33,034 nt of DNA from Pseudomonas caricapapayae (GTDB lineage: Bacteria; Pseudomonadota; Gammaproteobacteria; Pseudomonadales; Pseudomonadaceae): assembly GCF_001400735.1 (NCBI RefSeq), contig NZ_LJPW01000103.1, forward strand, positions 1 through 33,034, given 5' to 3'. The translations under genes were made by a program, and so were the position numbers. Shown here piece by piece: positions 6,846 through 14,640 of the stretch (position 1 is the stretch's first letter; every line of letters begins with the position of its first letter). The notes under the pieces are model-generated. The model ran no database searches, was not told the origin of the DNA, and worked only from the letters and a program-made list of their open reading frames with translations.

Positions 6846-7939
6846 ATTCATCAGTTTCTGCACGTCTGGCGCCTGTCTACGCGTTACGCGAACAGGTCGC
6901 CCGGCAGTGGCGTGGCAGTCCGGCGCAACAGGGTTGGCAATGGTGGGTCGCGGAGCTTCGCGCCTGCCTGCCGCCGCGTGTGCGTCGCTGGCTGGGCCGC
7001 GAGACCTTGGAGCAGGCGCACGTCTGGCCGCTGGTCGAGCCGCTGCCCGATGCATCGCCTCAGGCACGACGTGTATTGTTGCTGCCAGCGTCGGCGGTGC
7101 TGGTGCAGCCCCTGCAACTGCCGGCTGCCGCGGCGCGCAATCTGTCGACTGTCGTCGGTTACGAGCTGGACCGCTTCACGCCGTTCGACGCTGGCCAGTT
7201 GTATTTTGTGGCCCGTCAGGACAGTCGCAGCGCCAGCTTTGTGCAGGTCACACTGGTGGCGATATTGCGTGAGCGGCTGGACGCGATACTCAGTGAGTGC
7301 GCCGAGCGCGGTTTGCGTCCCGATGCGGTGGATGTTGTCACTGACACGGGTAATGCCGGGATGGGTACTGGCGGGCAGCGCGTGGGCATCGACCTGTTGC
7401 CGATGCCACTGCGTCCGCAACAATCACGCTCCGGTCATCGTCTGCAACGCTGGCTGATCTGGCTGTGCGCCGGCCTCCTGCTGAGCGCCATGCTGCTGTG
7501 GCTGAATGACCGCCAGAGCCTGCTCGATGACATGCAGGCCAGTGTCCAGGCGCAGAAGGCCCAGGTGGGTGAGATTCAACAGCTGCGTCAGCAATTGACC
7601 AACACGTTGGGTGCAGCCAATTACCTGATACGCCGCAAGGCTGCGCAACCGCCGCTGTCGGCACTGCTCAGCGAATTGACCGCCTGCCTGCCCTCTGACA
7701 CCTGGATCGAGCATCTGGAAATCAGCGACAGCGCCGAGGTCGCGTTTTCCGGGCAAAGCGCCAAGGCCAGCGCACTGATCGGCCGGGTCAAGGATTGTCA
7801 CAGTCTGGACAATGCGCAATTTCAAGGCGTGATTCAGCCCGACACCAAGACCGGCAAGGATCAGTATTCTCTGCGTGCGCATTTGCACCAGAACCAGCAT
7901 CAGGAGAACGCCGATGCGCCGTCCACTGACCAGCCGTGA
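6842..7939 (+). CDS. gspL: Type II secretion protein GspL
   Basis: 365 residues. This inner-membrane protein recruits GspE in the cytoplasm and pairs with GspM in the periplasm. The cytoplasmic part (1-200) contains PASAVLVQPLQLPAAAARNL and YELDRFTPFDAGQLYF, the PilM/GspL actin-like fold signature. It is followed by one membrane helix (about 203-221, WLIWLCAGLLLSAMLLWL), a coiled coil and a PilN-like periplasmic domain (LSELTACLPSDTWIEHLEIS). The start at 6842 overlaps the gspK stop as ATGA; earlier in-frame starts would read through gspK. This PilN-like form fits Xps/PilMN-type systems. Confidence 0.9.
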   Translation: MNSSVSARLAPVYALREQVARQWRGSPAQQGWQWWVAELRACLPPRVRRWLGRETLEQAHVWPLVEPLPDASPQARRVLLLPASAVLVQPLQLPAAAARNLSTVVGYELDRFTPFDAGQLYFVARQDSRSASFVQVTLVAILRERLDAILSECAERGLRPDAVDVVTDTGNAGMGTGGQRVGIDLLPMPLRPQQSRSGHRLQRWLIWLCAGLLLSAMLLWLNDRQSLLDDMQASVQAQKAQVGEIQQLRQQLTNTLGAANYLIRRKAAQPPLSALLSELTACLPSDTWIEHLEISDSAEVAFSGQSAKASALIGRVKDCHSLDNAQFQGVIQPDTKTGKDQYSLRAHLHQNQHQENADAPSTDQP

Positions 7940-8525
7940 GCGGCGGGGCGCTGCCCTGATGATTCTTGCGCTGGTGCTCTGCGTGGCTTACTGGCTGTTG
8001 ATCGACAGTTGGTTCGCCGGCCCCTTGCGTGACATCAATGAGCAGACCGACCAGTTGCGCGAGCAACAGCAGCGTTACGCCGGCCTGTTGCAGCAGGGCG
8101 ATTCTTTGCGCGAGCAACTGGAACAGGCCCGCCGCGATCCGGCCAGCAGCACCAGTTTGCTGCCCGGCGAAGATCCGAGCGCCGTTGCCGCCGATCTGAT
8201 GCAGCGTATTGCCGACCTGATCAGCAGCCAGGCCAGCACGGGGGGCGGCTGCGAGCTGACCCAGCGCATGCCGATCACGCCGGAGCAGGACAGCGCCGAG
8301 CCGTATCGGCAGGTCAAGGTCAGCCTGACCCTGAACTGCGCCATCGAACCGCTGACGGCCATCCTGCATGCGCTGGAGTACCAGCGGCCGTTTCTGTTCA
8401 TTGACGAGATGAGTATGCGTCGCGACGCTAATGCTCCAGCGAGCGGTGCTGCCGGCAAACTGGTGGTGCATCTGCTGGTGCGCGGCTACCTGCAACCGGC
8501 CAGTGCCGGGGAGGGTGAGCAATGA
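7914..8525 (+). CDS. gspM: Type II secretion protein GspM
   Basis: 203 residues. A short cytoplasmic N-terminus is followed by one membrane helix (about 12-32, GAALMILALVLCVAYWLLI), a Gln/Arg-rich coiled coil (INEQTDQLREQQQRYAGLLQ) and a ferredoxin-like PilO/GspM domain. It forms a heterodimer with GspL. The ATG at 7914 follows CAGGAG with 7-base spacing and starts inside the end of gspL (26-base overlap); the longer reading from 7875 has no ribosome site. The stop overlaps the next gene. Confidence 0.88.
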   Translation: MRRPLTSRERRGAALMILALVLCVAYWLLIDSWFAGPLRDINEQTDQLREQQQRYAGLLQQGDSLREQLEQARRDPASSTSLLPGEDPSAVAADLMQRIADLISSQASTGGGCELTQRMPITPEQDSAEPYRQVKVSLTLNCAIEPLTAILHALEYQRPFLFIDEMSMRRDANAPASGAAGKLVVHLLVRGYLQPASAGEGEQ

Positions 8526-9052
8526 CGGGTTCATTACGTCCGCTGGAGTGGTCGCTGCTGGCTTTGGCCGCGCTGCTGGCCGGGCTGATCGCCCTGATTT
8601 TCAGCGGCGCTGCGCACTCGCCCGACTGGCTGCCGGAGCAGGCGCCGCGCAACCCGATCGATCAGAAAGCGCAGACCCACAATGCGCCGTCGGCGACCCT
8701 GGAAAGTCTGGCCAATACCTGGAAAACGCCGTTGTTCAGTCCTGACCGCAGCCCGGACATGGCTGTTCGCAAAGCCGATGCGCCGGCCACCAGCCTGGCC
8801 GGCCTGACCTTGACCGGGGTGATCATGGACGGCTCGCTACGTGTCGCACTGATTAAACAAGCCAGCGGTCCGGCGTTGAAAATCCGTCAGGGCGATCGCT
8901 TGCCCAATGGCTGGACGCTGGACCGTCTGGAGCCTACCCAGGCCACCTTTCAACTCGATGGCCGTACGCAAGTGCTGCGCCTGCCCGCGCTGCGCCTGCC
9001 GCCGCCGTCGAGTACACCGCCGATTACCTTAACCAACGATTCCACCCTGTGA
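8522..9052 (+). CDS. gspN: GspC/GspN-like inner-membrane linker of the secretion system (Xps N type)
   Basis: 176 residues. One N-terminal membrane helix (about 9-29), a Pro-rich linker and a GspC homology-region-like domain follow in order. The domain runs SLAGLTLTGVIMDGSLRVALI ... LKIRQGDRLPNGWTLDRL ... TFQLDGRTQVLRLPALRLP. In Xps systems the N protein does the job of GspC, linking the inner-membrane platform to the N-domains of secretin D. It has no PDZ or coiled coil after the homology region and ends in a Pro/Thr-rich tail, so it is a minimal linker. Position between M and D supports the call; GspC would be an equally fair name. Confidence 0.8.
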   Translation: MTGSLRPLEWSLLALAALLAGLIALIFSGAAHSPDWLPEQAPRNPIDQKAQTHNAPSATLESLANTWKTPLFSPDRSPDMAVRKADAPATSLAGLTLTGVIMDGSLRVALIKQASGPALKIRQGDRLPNGWTLDRLEPTQATFQLDGRTQVLRLPALRLPPPSSTPPITLTNDSTL

Positions 9053-11376
9053 TGGGTACCTTTTCTGGAGTTCCTGCCATCGCTACCTTGCGCACACCTT
9101 TGCTTTGCCTGGCTACCGCCGTCGCCCTCGGCGGCTGCGCGTCAAAGCCCGACACTCTCGATCCCGACAATGGCATGCTGCAGGAAGCGCTCCAGGGAAC
9201 CGGTTCACAACGCCCGCCGGTTGACCCGCGCAGCGAACGACCGCCAGTCGAGCCCCCTTCACAGCAACCGGCGAGCTCGCCGCAGCGGCAGATCATCAAA
9301 GGCAACCAGCGTTTCATCCGCCAGCCCGCAGCTGCTCCGGCAGCGCGTCCGGGGGAGACCGGCGATATCGTATTCAACTTCACCAACCAGCCGATTCAGG
9401 CGGTGATCAACAGCATCATGGGCGACCTGCTGCACGAGAATTACAGCATTGCCCAAGGCGTGAAAGGCGATGTCAGCTTCTCGACCTCCAAGCCGGTCAA
9501 CAAGCAGCAAGCGTTGTCGATTCTCGAAACGCTGCTGTCCTGGACCGACAACGCCATGATCAAGCAGGGCAACCGTTACGTGATCCTGCCGTCGAATCAG
9601 GCGGTCGCCGGCAAGCTGGTCCCGGAAATGCCGGTGGCGCAGCCTTCGGCGGGCATGTCCGCGCGGTTGTTTCCATTGCGCTACATTTCGGCAACCGAAA
9701 TGCAGAAGCTGCTCAAACCGTTCGCCCGTGAAAACGCCTTCCTGCTGGTTGATCCGGCGCGCAACGTGCTCAGCCTGGCAGGCACGCCGGAAGAGCTGGC
9801 CAATTATCAGGACACCATCGACACCTTCGATGTGGACTGGCTCAAGGGCATGTCGGTCGGTGTATTCGGCCTGCAACGTGCCTCGGTCGGCGAGTTGATG
9901 CCCGAGTTGCAGAAAATGTTCGGCCCCGAAAGCGGCATGCCGCTCGCGGGCATGGTGCGTTTCCTGCCGATCGAACGGACCAATTCGGTGGTGGCGATTT
10001 CGTCGCAGCCTGAATACCTGCGCGAAGTCGGCGAGTGGATTCATACCATTGATGAGGGCGGCGGCAACGAGCCGCAGATGTACGTGTACGACGTGCGCAA
10101 CATGAAAGCCACCGATCTGGCCAAATACCTGCGGCAGATCTACGGGTCGGGTGCCATCAAGGAAGACTCGGCAGCCAAGGTTGCGCCGGGGCTGCGCACC
10201 ACCACCTTGTCATCGCTCAACTCCAATGGCGGCAGCGGTGTCGGCGGCATGAGCAGTTCCAACGGCCTGGGCAGCAGCGGCGGTGGCATGAGCAATGGCG
10301 GCGGCTTTGGCAACAGCCAGGGCATGAACAACAATCAGAACAGCGGCGACAGCGAGTCAGAGGGCGACGATCAGAGCGGCGGTGAATCGGATTCGGCGAG
10401 CCAGGAGGGTGGTGGCGCGAACGGCGGCAGCAAGTCTCTGGACGCCAGCACCCGCATTACCGCGCAGAAGAGCAGCAACCAGTTGCTGGTGCGCACCCGT
10501 CCGGCACAGTGGAAGGAGATTGAGTCGGCGATCAAACGCCTCGACAACCCGCCACTGCAGGTACAAATCGAGACACGCATTCTGGAAGTCTCGCTGACCG
10601 GCGAGCTGGACATGGGCGTGCAGTGGTATCTGGGACGCCTGGCGGGTAACTCGGGTACCACCGGCAACGTTACCAATACCGCAGGCAGTCAGGGTGCGAT
10701 CGGGACCGGCGGCGCTGCTTTGGCTTCTACCGATGCGTTCTTCTATTCCTTCGTCAGCAACAATCTGCAGGTCGCCTTGCGTGCGCTGGAAACCAATGGC
10801 CGCACTCAGGTCCTTTCGGCACCCTCGCTGGTGGTGATGAATAACCAGCAGGCGCAGATTCAGGTCGGCGATAACATTCCGATCAGCCAGACCACCGTCA
10901 ACACCAACGTCTCGAACACCACGCTGAGCAGCGTCGAATATGTGCAGACCGGTGTGATTCTCGACGTGGTGCCGCGCATCAATCCAGGCGGCCTGGTGTA
11001 CATGGACATCCAGCAGCAGGTCAGTAGTGCCGATACCAATTCCACTACCAACGATGCCAACGGTAATCCGCGTATTTCTACCCGCTCGGTCGCCACGCAA
11101 GTGGCTGCGCAGAGTGGCCAGACAGTGCTGCTGGGCGGCTTGATCAAGCAGGATAACGCCGAGACGGTCAACGCTGTGCCGTATCTGGGACGCATCCCGG
11201 GCTTGAGGTGGCTGTTCGGCAGTACCAGCAAGTCCAAGGGCCGTACCGAGCTGATCGTGCTGATCACGCCACGAGTCATCACCAGCAGCAGCCAGGCACG
11301 TCAGGTGACGGATGACTACCGTCAGCAGATGCAGTTGATCAAGCCGGAAGTTTCGCGGACCAGCATGCAGAACTGA
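9052..11376 (+). CDS. gspD: Type II secretion outer-membrane secretin GspD (lipoprotein)
   Basis: 774 residues from the ATG at 9052; a GTG one codon earlier is possible. A lipoprotein signal ends in VALGG/C (Cys29), so the secretin carries its own lipid anchor, as in HxcQ and XpsD, and may not need a pilotin. The N0 domain (DIVFNFTNQPIQAVINSIMG) is followed by N1-N3 domains. A Gly/Ser/Asn-rich then acidic low-complexity insert spans about 389-460. The C-terminal secretin domain includes VQIETRILEVSL, QVLSAPSLVVMNNQQAQIQV and SGQTVLLGGLI...PGLRWLFG. It makes the outer-membrane channel. The start overlaps the gspN stop. No clear ribosome site is seen, which suggests coupled translation. Confidence 0.95.
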   Translation: MGTFSGVPAIATLRTPLLCLATAVALGGCASKPDTLDPDNGMLQEALQGTGSQRPPVDPRSERPPVEPPSQQPASSPQRQIIKGNQRFIRQPAAAPAARPGETGDIVFNFTNQPIQAVINSIMGDLLHENYSIAQGVKGDVSFSTSKPVNKQQALSILETLLSWTDNAMIKQGNRYVILPSNQAVAGKLVPEMPVAQPSAGMSARLFPLRYISATEMQKLLKPFARENAFLLVDPARNVLSLAGTPEELANYQDTIDTFDVDWLKGMSVGVFGLQRASVGELMPELQKMFGPESGMPLAGMVRFLPIERTNSVVAISSQPEYLREVGEWIHTIDEGGGNEPQMYVYDVRNMKATDLAKYLRQIYGSGAIKEDSAAKVAPGLRTTTLSSLNSNGGSGVGGMSSSNGLGSSGGGMSNGGGFGNSQGMNNNQNSGDSESEGDDQSGGESDSASQEGGGANGGSKSLDASTRITAQKSSNQLLVRTRPAQWKEIESAIKRLDNPPLQVQIETRILEVSLTGELDMGVQWYLGRLAGNSGTTGNVTNTAGSQGAIGTGGAALASTDAFFYSFVSNNLQVALRALETNGRTQVLSAPSLVVMNNQQAQIQVGDNIPISQTTVNTNVSNTTLSSVEYVQTGVILDVVPRINPGGLVYMDIQQQVSSADTNSTTNDANGNPRISTRSVATQVAAQSGQTVLLGGLIKQDNAETVNAVPYLGRIPGLRWLFGSTSKSKGRTELIVLITPRVITSSSQARQVTDDYRQQMQLIKPEVSRTSMQN

Positions 11377-11412
11377 GGCTGTGTCAGTTTCTGCTTCCAC
11401 GCCCACTCACGG

Positions 11413-11430
11413 CGCTGCCTGCGGGCAGCG
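11413..11430 (+). promoter_or_regulatory. Hairpin between gspD and the esterase gene
   Basis: A 7-bp stem CGCTGCC / GGCAGCG with a 4-base loop lies in the 75-base gap. No T-run follows, so it is more likely a pause or an mRNA stability element than an intrinsic terminator. Read-through into the esterase gene is possible. Confidence 0.35.
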
Positions 11431-11451
11431 TCAAACAGAGGTCATGAACCG

Positions 11452-12171
11452 ATGCTGAAAATTTTCGCTGCCTTGCTGTTTGCCTTTACCGCAATGGCGC
11501 AGGCGCAGGACACCTTGCACACCGACCTGCCGCTGGATTACCTGGCACAAGTCGATGTCGACACCCCGAACCGGCCGTTGGTGATCTTCATTCATGGCTA
11601 CGGCAGTAACGCCGCTGACTTGTTCGGACTCAGGGAACACCTTCCGGCCGATTACAACTACCTGTCGGTGCAGGCTCCAATGGAATTGCGCGCGGACAGT
11701 TACAAGTGGTTCACCCAGAAGCCGGGCGTGCCTGACTACGATGGCGTGACCGAAGACCTCAAGAGCAGCGGCAAGCAATTGAGCGCGTTCATCACCCAGG
11801 CCACCGGCAAGTTCCGCACGCAGCCGGGCAAGGTGTTTCTGGTCGGTTTCAGCCAGGGCGCGATGATGAGCTACGAAGTCGCCCTGCGTCAGCCGAAGCT
11901 GGTGGGGGGGATTGCGGCGTTGAGCGGGCGGTTGTTGCCGGTGGTGCAGTCCGAGGTCAAAGCCTCTGATGACCTCAAACGCCTGAAAGTCTTCATCGGT
12001 CACGGGATGCAGGATCGCCAGGTAGCCTATGCCAGTGGCCCGCAAGCCGAAGCCACGCTGAAGTCGCTCGGCCTGACACCGCAATTTCATGCCTATGAAG
12101 GGCTGGGCCACAGCATCAATGAAGCCGAGGTCATTGACCTGGCGAACTGGCTGCAACAGTCAGTCCGGTAG
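11452..12171 (+). CDS. Exported carboxylesterase of the phospholipase/carboxylesterase family
   Basis: 239 residues. A signal peptide MLKIFAALLFAFTAMAQA/Q is followed by an alpha/beta hydrolase of the Abhydrolase_2 family. Visible are the oxyanion segment VIFIHGYGSN, nucleophile elbow GFSQG (Ser134), Asp188 in GHGMQDRQV and His220 in GLGHS. Such enzymes hydrolyse short to medium acyl esters, sometimes lysophospholipids. Cytoplasmic relatives such as E. coli YpfH lack a signal peptide; this one is exported. It starts 75 bases after gspD on the same strand with AGAGG upstream, so it may be co-transcribed with the secretion system and could be a client. That link is inferred from position alone. 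A four-codon reading frame (ATG at 11443) overlaps its start. Confidence 0.85.
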   Translation: MLKIFAALLFAFTAMAQAQDTLHTDLPLDYLAQVDVDTPNRPLVIFIHGYGSNAADLFGLREHLPADYNYLSVQAPMELRADSYKWFTQKPGVPDYDGVTEDLKSSGKQLSAFITQATGKFRTQPGKVFLVGFSQGAMMSYEVALRQPKLVGGIAALSGRLLPVVQSEVKASDDLKRLKVFIGHGMQDRQVAYASGPQAEATLKSLGLTPQFHAYEGLGHSINEAEVIDLANWLQQSVR

Positions 12172-12178
12172 CGAATAC

Positions 12179-12209
12179 GTGCGTCGTCATACCCAAGAAG
12201 ACGACGCAC
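12179..12209. terminator. Bidirectional terminator between convergent genes
   Basis: A perfect 10-bp stem GTGCGTCGTC / GACGACGCAC with an 11-base loop is followed on the + strand by CTTCTTTG. It lies in the 50-base gap between the converging esterase and membrane-protein genes, the usual place for a shared terminator. The T-run is modest. Confidence 0.7.
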
Positions 12210-12221
12210 CTTCTTTGCTAC

Positions 12222-12968
12222 TTAATTGACCTTGACCTCGTTGAACTTGAGCACGTTGTCCTTGTTCTCGCGATCACGGAAGCTCAGCTTCAAGGCGGGT
12301 GATTGCTTGACCCGGCCCTTGGCTGCTTCAAAGATCAGCGTCACGCGGGTAGGGACGTTACGGATCAACTGGAAGCTGTCCCAGCGGTCGTATTTCGCAT
12401 CGCCGACACGCAGTTGCGAAAGGCCCAGCGCGCCGCCGGTTTCTTCGAACAGGCTGATCGGGTTCAGGAAGCGGAAGTCGCGGTCTGCACTCTTGTTGGT
12501 CAGCTCCAGCATGCAGGTAGGCGACTGGCCATTCTGGTCACAACCCAGCAACTCCATACTCACGTTGTCGACGGTCTCGGAGCGTTTGCCGAACAGGTTG
12601 GCGCTTTCATTCTCGGTGAACAGCGTTTGACCGCGGGCGAAATCGACGGAAGGTTTAGCGTATTCGCCGCCCAGTTTGAAGAACACCGCGCAGAGAAACA
12701 GTGCCAGTGCCAGCCAGACGCCGAGCTTGAGCGGCGATGGAAGCTTTCTGGCCATGATTGCGATGTACAGCCCGCTTATCACCATACCGGTGCCGACGAT
12801 AATGACCAGTGTCTTCCAGTTGATGAAGTCAATACTGAGGCCGAGAACGGCCGGGTCCGGGAAAAGGTAGGTGAAGATGCTCCAGATAACCCCGATCATG
12901 CCGCTGATGCCGAGTGATATCCTGGCGAAAATCGCGGAAATTTTGCTTGTTCGTGGTGCTGCGTCCAT
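12222..12968 (-). CDS. Membrane protein of unknown function with a periplasmic or cytoplasmic C-terminal domain
   Basis: 248 residues from the preferred start. Three hydrophobic segments (about 15-36, 52-73 and 80-98) are followed by a soluble domain of about 150 residues. That domain contains a close cysteine pair (LLGCDQNGQSPTCMLELTNK) and strands such as FLNPISLFEETGG, RVTLIFEAA and LKLSFRDRENKDN, suggesting a beta-sandwich. I do not recognise a family; it resembles hypothetical membrane proteins of pseudomonads. The start at 12968 is chosen because AAGG lies about 10 bases upstream. A longer reading to 13172 adds 68 residues of unstructured, out-of-character sequence. With three membrane passes the soluble part should be on the opposite side from the N-terminus, and the Cys pair would suit the periplasm. 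Confidence 0.65.
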   Translation of the reverse strand: MDAAPRTSKISAIFARISLGISGMIGVIWSIFTYLFPDPAVLGLSIDFINWKTLVIIVGTGMVISGLYIAIMARKLPSPLKLGVWLALALFLCAVFFKLGGEYAKPSVDFARGQTLFTENESANLFGKRSETVDNVSMELLGCDQNGQSPTCMLELTNKSADRDFRFLNPISLFEETGGALGLSQLRVGDAKYDRWDSFQLIRNVPTRVTLIFEAAKGRVKQSPALKLSFRDRENKDNVLKFNEVKVN

Positions 12969-13133
12969 TGCTGTTTTGCCTTGTTCGGGTTGCGCAAGTG
13001 CGTGCCGATGCGCTTGAAAAGCAGTATCGGCGGATTCGGGGCCTTGGGATGAGGCGTCTGTACAATCCGTGTTCAATCGCGCAGATCCAGAGGTGCCGGA
13101 TACGCGAGCCTTGAGGTGCGAGAGAGCTGGAAG

Positions 13134-13155
13134 GGCGATGGGCCATGCCATCGCC
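13134..13155 (-). terminator. Possible weak terminator after the MFS gene
   Basis: An 8-bp stem GGCGATGG / CCATCGCC with a 6-base loop lies about 40 bases past the end of the MFS gene in the minus direction. No clear T-run follows. The 225-base gap (12969-13193) otherwise holds only the presumed promoter of the membrane-protein gene. Confidence 0.3.
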
Positions 13156-13193
13156 GCGGCATTATCCTGCAAATCAGTTACAAAGTGCAGGGT

Positions 13194-14390
13194 TTAGGTA
13201 TTCTGCCTGGATCGATCCCTGAGCAGCGCCAGCAAGGCAGTCAGTGGCAGCGCCGTACCTGCGATCAGCACCCAGGTCCAGCCACCATGATCAAACAAAG
13301 GGCTGGCGACTGCCGAGCCAATCGCGCCGCCGATGAAAATGCTGGTCATGTACAGCGCGTTGAGCCGGCTACGGCTTGCGGCATCCAGTGCATAGACGGT
13401 GCGCTGGCCCAACACCATGCTGGTCTGCACGCAGAAATCCAGCACCACGCCCGTTACCGCCAGGCCTGTCACGCTGTAGACAGGGTGAACAAGACCCGGA
13501 AGAAAGCTCAATGCCCCGAACAGAAGTGCACCCAAAGACGCGATGCGAGTGTGGCCGGCATCTGCCAGACGGCCGCTGATGGGGGCCGCAATTGCACCAA
13601 TTGCGCCGATCAGGGCAAAGATCGCGATCTGGCTTTGCGACAGGCCGTGATTGCGTGACAGTTCCAGGGGGACGGCGGTCCAGAACAGGCTGAAGGTCGC
13701 GAACATGCACGCTTGATAGAAGGCACGCTGGCGCAGCACCGGCTGGGTACGCAACAGTGTCCAGAGCGAGAACAGCAACTGGCCGTAGGATGCGCGATGA
13801 TCCGGAACACGTCTGGGCATGGTGGTTGCCAGCACCACACTGATGCCGATCATCACCACAGCCGCCGAGCCGAACACGGCCCGCCAGCCGAAATGGTCAG
13901 CCACCAGACTGGCAATCGGTCGCGCCAGCAGAATCCCCAGCAGCAATCCACCCATGATGCCGCCCACCACCCGGCCACGGGATTCTTCCGGAGCCAGATG
14001 CGCGGCCAGCGGGATCAGCATCTGCACCGACACTGAACTGAAACCCACCAGCAGCGACACCAGCAGAAACAGATTCGGCTGTTCGGCAAACGCGGCACCC
14101 AACAGACTGAGAACGGCCACAGCAGTCGTTACCAGCATCAATCTGCGGTTTTCCAGCAGATCGCCCAGTGGCACCAGAAAGAACAGCCCCAACGCATAAC
14201 CGATCTGCGTCAACGAAACGATCAGGCTGGCCGCCGTGCTCGACAGCCCGATGTCCGGTGCAATCAGCTCGATGATCGGCTGCGCGTAGTAAATGTTGGC
14301 CACAATTGCGCCGCAGCAGAAGGCGAACAGCATGACCATGGCCGGGGTCATGGCCACAGCGTTATGCGTGGATCGGGACGGGTGGGGCAT
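13194..14390 (-). CDS. MFS transporter, drug/small-molecule exporter type
   Basis: 398 residues from the preferred start, with twelve predicted membrane helices. The segment between helices 2 and 3 reads FFLVPLGDLLENRRLML, the MFS motif A region in a form (GDLLENRR) typical of the large DHA-like exporter group. The first helix carries AFCCGAIVANIYYAQPII, a pattern shared by a widespread family of uncharacterised Pseudomonas exporters. The substrate is unknown. The start at 14390 (MPHPSRSTHN) is preferred over 14483, which would add 31 residues before the first helix; no strong ribosome site marks either. It is divergent from the GntR regulator with about 250 bases between, so that regulator could control it too. 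Confidence 0.8.
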   Translation of the reverse strand: MPHPSRSTHNAVAMTPAMVMLFAFCCGAIVANIYYAQPIIELIAPDIGLSSTAASLIVSLTQIGYALGLFFLVPLGDLLENRRLMLVTTAVAVLSLLGAAFAEQPNLFLLVSLLVGFSSVSVQMLIPLAAHLAPEESRGRVVGGIMGGLLLGILLARPIASLVADHFGWRAVFGSAAVVMIGISVVLATTMPRRVPDHRASYGQLLFSLWTLLRTQPVLRQRAFYQACMFATFSLFWTAVPLELSRNHGLSQSQIAIFALIGAIGAIAAPISGRLADAGHTRIASLGALLFGALSFLPGLVHPVYSVTGLAVTGVVLDFCVQTSMVLGQRTVYALDAASRSRLNALYMTSIFIGGAIGSAVASPLFDHGGWTWVLIAGTALPLTALLALLRDRSRQNT

Positions 14391-14515
14391 GAAGAGTCTC
14401 GCTTGAACGTATGCCTGACAAACGCGAAGCGCATGTGGCAGGCGGGTTTTGACTGATGGCAAGCAGGCTAACGGTTTTGCCACGGATTAAGTAGGTGCCG
14501 CGAGTTGATACAGGA

Positions 14516-14529
14516 TATTTCCGGAAATA
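14516..14529. promoter_or_regulatory. Perfect palindrome in the MFS/GntR divergent region
   Basis: TATTTCCGGAAATA is a perfect 14-bp palindrome, midway between the divergent MFS and GntR genes. A related imperfect element (TTTTCGGAAAT) recurs near 14602. It is a candidate operator for a dimeric regulator. Confidence 0.4.
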
Positions 14530-14612
14530 ATGATGAGCAGCATCCGCTGGCTATCAGGACGTTCGCTCCTATTGACGTGCGCTTGCTGCAGAGGAATACT
14601 CTTTTCGGAAAT

Positions 14613-14624
14613 TCATATATATGA
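14613..14624. promoter_or_regulatory. Palindrome just upstream of the GntR gene, candidate autoregulatory operator
   Basis: TCATATATATGA is a perfect 12-bp palindrome ending 16 bases before the GntR start codon. HutC-type GntR regulators usually bind AT-containing palindromes close to their own promoters, so this is a plausible autorepression site. It also overlaps what could be a -10 region. Confidence 0.4.
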
Positions 14625-14640
14625 CTGGATAACTACAACA

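Noticed and set aside
10200..10440. DNA tandem repeat in gspD
   Set aside because: The Gly/Ser-rich insert looks repetitive at the protein level, but the codons vary and no fixed repeat unit is present.
12969..13172. 68-residue extension of the small membrane protein
   Set aside because: The added sequence is unstructured and covers the likely promoter region; the ATG at 12968 has an acceptable ribosome site and leads directly to the first membrane helix.
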